From assembly GCA_021809235.1 (NCBI GenBank), contig JAKBAG010000162.1, positions 1-6,930 on the forward strand: a stretch of DNA of 6,930 bases, read 5' to 3'. This stretch comes from Acidobacteriota bacterium. Lineage in GTDB: Bacteria; Acidobacteriota; Terriglobia; Terriglobales; Acidobacteriaceae. The notes beneath the pieces are model-generated. The model was given only the letters and a program-made list of their open reading frames with translations. It was not told the origin of the DNA and ran no database searches. Below, one piece after another: positions 1-5,435 of this stretch (position 1 is the first letter of the stretch; each line of letters begins with the position of its first letter). The translations under genes and the position numbers were made by a program.

Positions 1-402
1 AGCCTGCCCGCTGAGACCACCCATGGAGGGCTGGTGGATCAGGATGCGGGAGTTGGGCAGTGCGAAACGCTTGCCCTTGGTGCCGGACAGCAGAAGGAAC
101 GCTCCCATGCTGGCCGCCTGACCGATGCAGTAGGTCACCACATCATTCTTGATGAACTGCATGGTGTCATAGATGGCCAGCCCGGCGGTGATGGAGCCGC
201 CGGGGGAGTTGATGTAAAGCTGAATATCCTTTTCCGGATCTTCGCCGGAGAGAAAGAGCATCTGCGCCACCACGAGGTTGGCGATCTGGTCATCGATCGG
301 GGTACCGAGGAAGATGATGTTGTCGCGTAGCAGACGGGAGTAAATGTCGTAGGCGCGCTCGCCGCGACTCGTCTGCTCAACCACCATGGGAACCAATGCC
401 AT
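1..402 (-). CDS. clpP: ATP-dependent Clp protease proteolytic subunit ClpP (N-terminal 134 residues, cut by window edge)
   Basis: Serine peptidase subunit that forms the barrel-shaped cytoplasmic protease with a ClpX or ClpA-type ATPase and degrades unfolded or tagged proteins. Translating the minus strand from the ATG at 402 gives MALVPMVVEQTSRGERAYDI and so on, a standard ClpP N-terminus. YINSPGG lies near residues 63-69. The catalytic Ser is Ser98 in GQAASMGA, and the catalytic His is His123 in ILIHQPSMGG. The Asp of the triad would lie beyond the window. The frame stays open to base 1, so about one third of a typical ClpP of roughly 195-200 residues is missing. A second in-frame ATG at codon 6 is possible, but codon 1 gives the usual family N-terminus and has a GAGAG-like ribosome site about 9 nt upstream. 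It lies 97 nt downstream of tig, the classic tig-clpP order, and is probably co-transcribed with it. Identification is very secure. Confidence 0.97.
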   Translation of the reverse strand, partial: MALVPMVVEQTSRGERAYDIYSRLLRDNIIFLGTPIDDQIANLVVAQMLFLSGEDPEKDIQLYINSPGGSITAGLAIYDTMQFIKNDVVTYCIGQAASMGAFLLLSGTKGKRFALPNSRILIHQPSMGGLSGQA

Positions 403-430
403 TGCGTTATTCTCTCACTTTGCCTGCTGG

Positions 431-452
431 TCTGTCGCTTGCAGGCGACAGA
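431..452 (-). other. Hairpin in the tig-clpP intergenic gap
   Basis: Perfect 8-bp inverted repeat (431-438 pairs with 445-452) around a 6-nt loop, inside the 97-nt gap between tig and clpP. On the transcribed minus strand the arms read TCTGTCGC and GCGACAGA. No T-run follows, so it is unlikely to be a full terminator. It could stabilise or process the mRNA between the two cistrons, or have no role. No convincing clpP-specific sigma-70 promoter was seen in the gap. Confidence 0.45.
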
Positions 453-499
453 GGATGCTGGTTGGTAACGGACTGCCGGTGAACCGGTGCACAACAGCC

Positions 500-1909
500 C
501 TAGGCGGCAGGCATGCGCTGGTACAGTGCGCTGGCAGTCTTTTCCCGCTTGATCTGTTCTCGGATTCTAGCCAGTCCGCCGTCATCGGTCAAACGCTTGC
601 GAAGCGCCTCCAGAGGCTCGCGGGACTGGAGAGCCGCCATTTGCAGTTCGCGCTCCAGTTCCTCCTCGCTGACCTCAATCTGCTCGGCCTCGGCAATGCG
701 ATCCAGCAGGAGCGCGGTGCGAACCTCCTGCAGTGCGGCATCGCGCTGGGCAGTCCGCAGGCGGTTGAAGTCCAGCTTGCGCATCATTTCCGCGCTCATG
801 CCCTGGGATGCCAGGGCGCGCAGACCGCGATCCAACCGTGCATCCACCTGCTGCTGAACGAGGGTCTCCGGAACAGGAAAGCTGAACCGTTCGGCAAGTT
901 GGGCAAAAAGAGCCTCGCGGACCTGCTGCTCGGTGTCGCGCTGGCGGGTGCTGAGCAGGAACTCGCGGATGCGGGTCTCGAGCGCAGCCATGTTCTCGTA
1001 TTCCCCCAGTTCCTGGGCAAAGGCGTCATTCAACTCTGGAAGAGTTCGCTTTTTGATGGCCTTGACGTCGATCTTGTAACGGACGGTCTTGCCAGCCAGA
1101 CGCGCTTCCTGATAGTCGGCCGGGTAGACGACTTCTGCTTCCATCTCCTGACCAACGCGGGCGCCACGGAGCGCTTCGGTGAATGCGGGCAGGGTCTGCT
1201 CGCCGCCGATTTCGACCAGCGAATTCTCCCCGCTGATAGGCTCGGCACCTTCCTCGGCGGTAACGCCGGAAAAGCTGATTTCAGCCCAGTCGCCATCGAC
1301 CAGGGCGCGCTCTTCGTCGACGGTTTCGATGGTGGCGCGCGACTCCTGCAATTGCTTCAGCTCGCGCTGGAAGTCCTCTTCGCTGATGGTGATCTCAGGC
1401 CGGGGTACGGTGACCTGATCGTAGCCGTCAATGGAGATGGTTGGGATGACCTCAAAGACGGCTGTGCCTTCCAGCGGTTTGCCTTCCTCGAGCGTGAGCT
1501 GGGTCAGCTGAGGCTGCGAGACCGGTACGAGTCCGGCGGACTGAATGGCAGCCTGAAAACGCTCGGGCAGCAGGCGCTCGACAACATCTTTTCGAATCTG
1601 CTCGGCAAAGCGACGCTTAACGACCTGCTCGGGCACCTTTCCGGCGCGGAAGCCAGGGATACGGGCGTACTTCTTGAACTCGCGAAGGACGCGGCCAAAG
1701 GCGGCATCGACGTCTTCAACCGAGGCCTCGATACGGACCTCGCGCACGCAGTCGGGATTGAGCACCGGTGCGTGGCTGTGGCCGCTGTGATCGTGGCCGT
1801 CGTGATCATGACCCTCGTGGTCGTGGCCTTCATGGTTGTGGTTTGGGGTCAATTCCTGGGCAGTGGCCTCAGCGTTTGGGGCGGTATCCATCGTCTCTGC
1901 AGAACTCAA
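500..1909 (-). CDS. tig: Trigger factor, ribosome-associated chaperone and peptidyl-prolyl isomerase, with His-rich N-terminal extension
   Basis: Ribosome-bound chaperone that receives nascent chains at the exit tunnel. The 469-residue product has the expected order. A ribosome-binding domain spans about 52-165, with the signature GFRAGKVP at 86-93. An FKBP-type PPIase domain spans about 200-285 (it includes DGDWAEISFSG and the TLPAFTEALRGARVGQ stretch). A helical C-terminal chaperone domain runs from about 288 to the end. Oddly, about 50 residues precede the ribosome-binding domain; residues 24-46 hold ten histidines in HxGHD-type pentads. The start is TTG at 1909, chosen because GGAAGG lies 8 nt upstream. 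The ATG at 1891 (463 residues) has only a weak site, and both starts include the His-rich part. It is the first gene of a tig-clpP operon, with a promoter at 2033-2061. Family assignment is secure; any metal-binding role for the extension is inference. Confidence 0.96.
   Translation of the reverse strand: MSSAETMDTAPNAEATAQELTPNHNHEGHDHEGHDHDGHDHSGHSHAPVLNPDCVREVRIEASVEDVDAAFGRVLREFKKYARIPGFRAGKVPEQVVKRRFAEQIRKDVVERLLPERFQAAIQSAGLVPVSQPQLTQLTLEEGKPLEGTAVFEVIPTISIDGYDQVTVPRPEITISEEDFQRELKQLQESRATIETVDEERALVDGDWAEISFSGVTAEEGAEPISGENSLVEIGGEQTLPAFTEALRGARVGQEMEAEVVYPADYQEARLAGKTVRYKIDVKAIKKRTLPELNDAFAQELGEYENMAALETRIREFLLSTRQRDTEQQVREALFAQLAERFSFPVPETLVQQQVDARLDRGLRALASQGMSAEMMRKLDFNRLRTAQRDAALQEVRTALLLDRIAEAEQIEVSEEELERELQMAALQSREPLEALRKRLTDDGGLARIREQIKREKTASALYQRMPAA
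1772..1840 (-). repeat. Histidine-rich pentad repeat inside tig
   Basis: Codes for trigger factor residues 24-46, where His occurs at 24, 26, 29, 31, 34, 36, 39, 41, 44 and 46. The peptide repeats roughly every five residues (HxGHD), so the DNA has a degenerate 15-nt period built from CAC/CAT, GAC/GAT and GGC/GGT codons. The synonymous variation between units suggests it is not a very recent slippage product. Similar His/Asp/Gly tails occur on metal-handling proteins such as SlyD (at the C-terminus there). Confidence 0.85.
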
Positions 1910-1917
1910 AGTGTGTG

Positions 1918-1923
1918 CCTTCC
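1918..1923 (-). promoter_or_regulatory. Shine-Dalgarno deciding the tig TTG start
   Basis: GGAAGG on the minus strand, 8 nt before the TTG at 1909-1907. The competing ATG at 1891-1889 is 26 nt away from this site and has only AGAGA close by, so the TTG start is preferred. Confidence 0.7.
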
Positions 1924-2032
1924 AGTGTGCGTCCGTCTTTGCCGGGAGTTTGCTCCACGTGCCCGCCCGCGGCAGACTGGTGCCTGCAGGGACGGCACTG
2001 CGCAGATTCCGTGCAGGAAGACGTCATCTTCT

Positions 2033-2061
2033 ATGGTATGAGCCTTGCCGCAGGCGGTCAA
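2033..2061 (-). promoter_or_regulatory. Sigma-70-type promoter for tig-clpP
   Basis: On the minus strand, TTGACC (2061-2056, five of six consensus bases) is separated by exactly 17 nt from TACCAT (2038-2033, four of six, with both TA and the final AT kept). Transcription would begin near 2026, giving a 5' untranslated leader of about 115 nt before the tig TTG. It lies downstream of the epimerase terminator, which makes tig-clpP an independent transcription unit. Predicted from motif and spacing only. Confidence 0.6.
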
Positions 2062-2161
2062 ACTGCTGGTGCCGGTGCACGGAGAACGAGGCAGTGCCGG
2101 ATGCGGAGGGATGCTGGTCCGATTGGCTCTGGTGTGCTGCGGCCTGCGCCGAGCTGAAAGA

Positions 2162-2194
2162 GCAACGGCTGCGCCCTGAGGGCACAGCCGTTGC
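2162..2194 (-). terminator. Hairpin terminator after the epimerase gene
   Basis: Arms 2162-2176 and 2180-2194 form a 15-bp stem with a 3-nt loop. One position is a C/A mismatch if the plus strand is transcribed but a U-G wobble if the minus strand is, so the stem is complete only in the minus-strand RNA. It starts about 64 nt after the epimerase stop and is followed on that strand by a short TCTTTC stretch. The T-tract is modest, so termination efficiency is uncertain. Confidence 0.65.
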
Positions 2195-2239
2195 GGAAAG
2201 CTGACATGGCGAGCTGGGGTTTGGGCTGACAGGCCCGGA

Positions 2240-2269
2240 GGATTCAGCGCTGGTGGATTCAGGGCTGGA
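2240..2269. repeat. 15-bp near-perfect tandem duplication at the epimerase stop codon
   Basis: Copies at 2240-2254 and 2255-2269 match at 13 of 15 positions, both beginning GGATTCAG. The epimerase TGA (2261-2259) lies in one copy, and the other places a second TGA-containing sequence 15 nt further downstream. Probably a small slippage duplication with no function. Confidence 0.6.
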
Positions 2270-3428
2270 GCAGCCTGAGCCGTACCTGCCACCGGGTGCT
2301 TTTCCCCGGAGCCAGCGTGACCATACCGGTATTCATCGTGCCCCACTCCTTGCCGAAGGGATCGCCGAAGTTGTACTGGTCTTCCACGGCAACAAAGCTC
2401 TGGGTGGGCGGCGCGTAGACCTGTACGGTGCGAATCTCCGGCGAGAGACCGTCAATCTCGACCCCGTAGTGGGCTGCCGGGTCCAGTACCTTGACGATGA
2501 CCTCGCCGTGGGTGCGTTCCAGCGAGCTGAAGTTGTCGTCGAGGAACTGGCCGCCGAGGGCCTTGCCATTGGGCGCCTGGAAGTCATAGGCGGTGCCGGC
2601 GACCGGAACCAGTTTACCTGTGGGGAAGACGTTGTCGTAATTGTCTACGGTAGCCAGTACGCTGCCGGGAATGTGGAGGCGAGCCTGCTTGCGGTCCTTG
2701 CTGGGCAGCGCGAAGTAGGGATGCCAGCCGAGCGCGACCGGCTCACTGGTGTTGCCAACGTTACGGGCTGTGATGGAGAACTCCAGGCTCGAGGCCGTCA
2801 GCGTGATGGTGTATTGCAGGTCGCTGCTGGAGAACCAGTGTCCGCCAAAGTTGCCGCAATGGAGCAGGCCTGTGATGGTGCCTCCGGTTGCGGTATGCGT
2901 AACCTTGACATCGCCGACATGAGCCTTCAGGATGAGCCCGTGCATGGCATGGCGCTCGGCGCCGGGCAGATGGCCGATATTGTTTGCCGGCAGGGTGATG
3001 GTGCGTCCGTTCCAGACGGCAGTGAGCATTTTGTCGTCGGCGGTGAGCTTGCCGCGGATGCGATTGGGGTAGGGAAAGAGAAATGCAGCGCCGAGCCGGT
3101 AGCCGAGATCGCCGTTGGAGGTATCGCGATCATTGAGGATGGTTGCGGTCTGGGCCACATCGGGCGAGGCGAGCACGTTGACTTCGCCCTTGCCCGGGAA
3201 CCAGGCGGTGATCTGCTGGACCTCCATGCCGCGGCCGGGCATGACGGTGATGCCGGTGAACTCCGGATGCGTAGCGCCGGGGGTGTGGTGCCGGGTAAGC
3301 GTGACCGGGGCTACGCCGTTGATGAGAACGGTCGATTTCGCCGCCTGTGCGATGGAAGTGGGTGCAGCAACAAAGCCGGCCAGCAGAGCCAGCGCAGCGA
3401 TATAAGACAGTGTCTGTATGGGTTTCAT
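2259..3428 (-). CDS. Exported aldose 1-epimerase (GalM-like, galactose mutarotase superfamily)
   Basis: Predicted to interconvert alpha and beta anomers of an aldose, outside the cytoplasm. The 389-residue product starts with a Sec signal peptide: MKP, hydrophobic core about 8-22, and an AQA-A cleavage site near 29. The rest matches the galactose mutarotase-like beta-sandwich: PNRIRG at 121-126 (substrate-binding Arg region), His163 in a MHGL motif, His236 in GWHPYF (general-acid region), and Glu349 in FVAVE (probable general base). The ATG at 3428 is chosen because AGGCGG lies 6 nt upstream and the signal peptide begins there; extending the frame upstream adds Arg-rich, implausible sequence. 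Divergent from the uracil-DNA glycosylase gene and followed by its own hairpin. The substrate sugar cannot be told from sequence. The family is confident; the exact motif-to-catalysis mapping is from memory of GalM. Confidence 0.88.
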   Translation of the reverse strand: MKPIQTLSYIAALALLAGFVAAPTSIAQAAKSTVLINGVAPVTLTRHHTPGATHPEFTGITVMPGRGMEVQQITAWFPGKGEVNVLASPDVAQTATILNDRDTSNGDLGYRLGAAFLFPYPNRIRGKLTADDKMLTAVWNGRTITLPANNIGHLPGAERHAMHGLILKAHVGDVKVTHTATGGTITGLLHCGNFGGHWFSSSDLQYTITLTASSLEFSITARNVGNTSEPVALGWHPYFALPSKDRKQARLHIPGSVLATVDNYDNVFPTGKLVPVAGTAYDFQAPNGKALGGQFLDDNFSSLERTHGEVIVKVLDPAAHYGVEIDGLSPEIRTVQVYAPPTQSFVAVEDQYNFGDPFGKEWGTMNTGMVTLAPGKSTRWQVRLRLLQP

Positions 3429-3434
3429 GGATAT

Positions 3435-3440
3435 CCGCCT
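3435..3440 (-). promoter_or_regulatory. Shine-Dalgarno of the epimerase gene
   Basis: AGGCGG on the minus strand, 6 nt before the ATG at 3428. It supports the signal-peptide start over longer upstream versions of the frame. Confidence 0.6.
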
Positions 3441-3485
3441 GATGAGGTGTAGCCGACTGTGGGGGATGGCCCGCCACGCCTCGCC

Positions 3486-3542
3486 ATTGTACGCCATGCA
3501 GGCTGCGAAGGCGCTCGGCGTGGTTTGGTTGCCCACTACAAT
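3486..3542. promoter_or_regulatory. Candidate divergent -10 elements between epimerase and udg
   Basis: The hexamer TACAAT (five of six matches to TATAAT) occurs once on each strand. The minus-strand copy is at 3491-3486, about 58 nt before the epimerase ATG. The plus-strand copy is at 3537-3542, just before udg. Neither has a recognisable TTGACA-like -35 at 16-18 nt, so these are weak calls based on the hexamer and its placement. Confidence 0.35.
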
Positions 3543-3555
3543 ACGGATATGCCGC

Positions 3556-3561
3556 AGAGGA
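3556..3561 (+). promoter_or_regulatory. Shine-Dalgarno deciding the udg start
   Basis: AGAGGA, 8 nt before the ATG at 3570. The in-frame ATG at 3549 lacks a usable site (only GGA, one base from the start) and would need leaderless initiation. The TACAAT at 3537-3542 predicts transcription from about 3549, which would place this site inside a short leader of 21 nt. Confidence 0.6.
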
Positions 3562-3569
3562 AATCGGGA

Positions 3570-4343
3570 ATGGATGGGGCGGGTGCGCATGCGGACGGCC
3601 CGGATGGCCGTCAGGCGCAATCGCCGACTGCGGTTGCAGAGTTGGCTGCGCATCCGGCTGCTGCCCTGGCTGCACTGAATGCGGAGATCACGCAGTGTGA
3701 CCGCTGCCCGCGCCTGCGCGAGCACTGCGCGGAGATTGCGCGCCAACGTCGCCGCCAGTGGCGGGACTGGGAGTATTGGGGAAGGCCTGTGCCGTCGTTT
3801 GGCGACGCTGCCGCGCGGGTGGTGGTGGTGGGGCTGGCACCGGGAGCGCATGGGTCCAATCGCACCGGGCGTCCATTTACCGGCGATGGCTCCGGGGATT
3901 TTCTCTATCCGGTGCTACATGAGACTGGTTTTGCCTCGCAGCCTGAGTCCACGCACCGCGAGGATGGGCTGGTGCTGAAGGGAATGTGGATTACCGCTGC
4001 GGCGCGGTGTGCGCCGCCGGGCAACAAGCCCACGACGGACGAACTGCGACAGTGCGCCCCATGGCTGGATGCGGAACTGCGACTGCTGACCGATATGCGC
4101 GTGGTGGTCTGCCTGGGACGGATCGGGTTTGAGGCTGTGGTGGCAGCGCTGGTGCGCAGCGGCGCACTGGCTGCGCGCACCGGCATCCAGTTTGCGCATG
4201 GGGCTGAGTATCGACTTCCGGACGGGCGATACCTGCTGGCCAGCTATCATCCCTCACTGCAGAACACGAATACCGGAAAGCTGACGCGGAGGATGTTTTG
4301 CACGGTTTTTGAACGTGCCCGGCAACTGGCAGACCTGCCCTGA
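3570..4343 (+). CDS. Uracil-DNA glycosylase, family 5 (UdgB type), putative Fe-S protein
   Basis: Base-excision repair enzyme that removes uracil, and in this family often other deaminated bases, from DNA. The 257-residue product has the family 5 motif GLAPGAHGSNRTG at 88-100; the first active-site motif lacks the Asp/Asn of family 1, as in UdgB. It also has the downstream motif SYHPSLQNTNTG at about 225-236. Four cysteines fit a 4Fe-4S site: Cys43 and Cys46 (CDRC), Cys147 (ARCAPPGNKP) and Cys162 (QCAPW). The WRDWEYWGRPVPSFG block at 64-78 is also typical. Family 4 enzymes have GEAPG at the first motif instead, so family 5 is favoured. Start alternatives are ATG 3549 (seven residues longer, no SD) and 3459; 3570 is chosen for its ribosome site. 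It stands alone, divergent from the epimerase, with its own terminator. Confidence 0.92.
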   Translation: MDGAGAHADGPDGRQAQSPTAVAELAAHPAAALAALNAEITQCDRCPRLREHCAEIARQRRRQWRDWEYWGRPVPSFGDAAARVVVVGLAPGAHGSNRTGRPFTGDGSGDFLYPVLHETGFASQPESTHREDGLVLKGMWITAAARCAPPGNKPTTDELRQCAPWLDAELRLLTDMRVVVCLGRIGFEAVVAALVRSGALAARTGIQFAHGAEYRLPDGRYLLASYHPSLQNTNTGKLTRRMFCTVFERARQLADLP

Positions 4344-4371
4344 GTCAAAAGCGGCGACGAGAGCGGAAGCG

Positions 4372-4417
4372 CGAAAGCCTGCCGGGAGGGATGCTGCCCG
4401 GCAGGCTTTCGTCTTTT
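4372..4417 (+). terminator. Strong, possibly bidirectional terminator between convergent genes
   Basis: Perfect 15-bp stem (4372-4386 with 4397-4411) and a 10-nt loop, starting 29 nt after the udg stop. The plus-strand right arm runs into GTCTTTT, a classic Rho-independent layout for udg. The minus-strand gene ending at 4428 converges on the same hairpin, with a weaker pyrimidine tract (CTTTCGCGCTT) on that side, so it may also stop transcription of the paralogue pair. Confidence 0.8.
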
Positions 4418-4427
4418 GCAGTCTGGA

Positions 4428-5345
4428 TTAGCTGTCCTTCTGAGCCGATTTTCTGTGGTGAGGATGGAAGACGTGGCGCGCAATGTCGGGATAGAACTCG
4501 CGGAAGACGTTGGTGAGCGCATCGCGACCAACGGCATAGCCGAATTTGCTGAAGTAGGACGAGGGGGTTGCCACTGCGGAGGGGTAGTAGGTGAGCGAGA
4601 TGGCCTGCGAGACGCCTCGGCCCAGAATCTCCGCCAGATTGACAGTGTTTTTCCCGTGGTAGTTCGGGGTGATGAAGACGGACATTCCGGAGTATTCCAC
4701 ACGCTTCCAGAAACTGCCCTGACCCATGGCAAAGTACCGCTCATCTTCATGGAAGAGCGTGGGAAAGGCAAAGATGATGAGGTAGTCGCCGGCGGATTTG
4801 TCGATGTAGCCGCGCCAGTAGTAACTCCAGTATCCGCCGACGCCTTTGCCGAATTCCGGATGTGTGTTGCTGCCCTCGGCCATCAGCGAGGTGAGACCGA
4901 CGAAGACATACTGCGAGTAGTCGAAGTTGTTTTCCGTGGCAATCTTGAAGGCCTCTTTGGGACCGGGCGGCGGCGGACGAACGCCAGCACTGACGGCGCG
5001 ATAGTTGGGCATGAGGCCGAGGATGCGTTTGGGCTGCTGCTCATCGGCAGGAACGGTGGCCTTGCCGGAGTCGTCGCGTTGGGCTGGACTTGCGCTGCTT
5101 TGCGCCTGGGCCAGGGCAAGCCAGCTGGAACTGCTGTAGCCGGATGCGCCCACGACGGGCAGCACGGGATCGGCTGCAGCCAGCAGCGGATCGGGAGCAG
5201 CCGACCGATCCCCGGCGATGCGATGCGGGGCGGGTGCATCTGGCAGAGTGCTGGTACCGGAGCGGGGAAGGGATTGAGCGTGGGTGGTGAGTGCGGTTAC
5301 GCACACAAGGAGTACAGCCGAAAGACGCAATGAGCCTCCAAACAA
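4428..5345 (-). CDS. Exported protein of unknown function, paralogue of its upstream neighbour (second copy)
   Basis: I do not recognise a function. The 305-residue product has a signal peptide (MFGGSLRLSAVLLVCVTALTTHA, cleavage near 23/24) and the motif LPDAP at 34-38. A variable Ala/Ser/Pro linker runs to about 100, then a conserved domain at 102-297. That domain contains RILGLMPNYRAVSAG, a PPPP turn, FDYS, AEGSNTHP, GKGVGGYW, YYWRG, FPTLFHEDERYFAMGQG, NYHGKNT, VGRDA and FREFYPDIA, and it ends His-rich. By hand alignment more than half of the domain is identical to the next gene upstream, without gaps. The start is TTG; GGAGGAA lies 6 nt upstream of 5345. A second TTG at 5330 has GGAGG only 4 nt upstream and would give MRLSAVLLVCV. 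The 90-nt gap to its neighbour, without a terminator, suggests an operon. Location is periplasmic or envelope-associated. Confidence 0.82.
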   Translation of the reverse strand: MFGGSLRLSAVLLVCVTALTTHAQSLPRSGTSTLPDAPAPHRIAGDRSAAPDPLLAAADPVLPVVGASGYSSSSWLALAQAQSSASPAQRDDSGKATVPADEQQPKRILGLMPNYRAVSAGVRPPPPGPKEAFKIATENNFDYSQYVFVGLTSLMAEGSNTHPEFGKGVGGYWSYYWRGYIDKSAGDYLIIFAFPTLFHEDERYFAMGQGSFWKRVEYSGMSVFITPNYHGKNTVNLAEILGRGVSQAISLTYYPSAVATPSSYFSKFGYAVGRDALTNVFREFYPDIARHVFHPHHRKSAQKDS

Positions 5346-5351
5346 TCAGGG

Positions 5352-5358
5352 TTCCTCC
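5352..5358 (-). promoter_or_regulatory. Shine-Dalgarno for the TTG start of the second paralogue
   Basis: GGAGGAA on the minus strand, 6 nt before the TTG at 5345. It overlaps an in-frame ATG (5360-5358) that is closed four codons later by a TGA directly abutting the TTG. A second GGAGG at 5339-5335 sits 4 nt before the alternative TTG at 5330. Confidence 0.6.
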
Positions 5359-5435
5359 ATTAGATGCGGAACTGGGGCTACTGGGTAGCAGGAGATTGTG
5401 AACTCTGCGTCATCTGGAGCGGGTGCGGCAGGCGA

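Larger units (their letters stand above)
1910..2258. other. Intergenic region between the epimerase stop and tig start
   Basis: 349 bases without a convincing gene. Read on the minus strand it holds, in order, the likely epimerase terminator (2162-2194), a sigma-70-type promoter (2033-2061), a 5' leader of about 115 nt, and the tig Shine-Dalgarno. The leader has only a weak potential stem (1980-1984 with 1994-1998, 5 bp, 9-nt loop). Open frames that cross the region on either strand overlap tig or the epimerase and look like compositional shadows. Confidence 0.7.

Noticed and set aside
476..487. Small CCGG-based inverted repeat just after the tig stop
   Set aside because: Only a 4-bp core with a 4-nt loop; too weak to call a terminator.
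386..2041. Long plus-strand open frame opposite tig (551 codons)
   Set aside because: It lies antisense to a certain trigger factor gene; its translation shows no recognisable domain and the frame is explained by GC-rich codon bias on the other strand.
1906..2346. Minus-strand open frame of 146 codons between the epimerase and tig
   Set aside because: It overlaps the epimerase 3' end and runs through the terminator hairpin and the tig promoter; its Pro/Ala-rich product has no recognisable features.
2253..3452. Plus-strand open frame opposite the epimerase gene (399 codons)
   Set aside because: Antisense shadow: the minus strand has signal peptide, SD and conserved mutarotase motifs, while the plus-strand product is Gly/Ala/Val-rich without motifs.
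3429..3851. Upstream extension of the epimerase frame to a 530-residue product
   Set aside because: The added 141 residues are Arg-rich, overlap the udg gene on the opposite strand, and would bury the signal peptide in the interior.
5377..5389. GCTAC-TGG-GTAGC inverted repeat between the paralogues
   Set aside because: A 5-bp stem without a T-run is expected by chance in GC-rich DNA, so it is not taken as a terminator separating the two genes.
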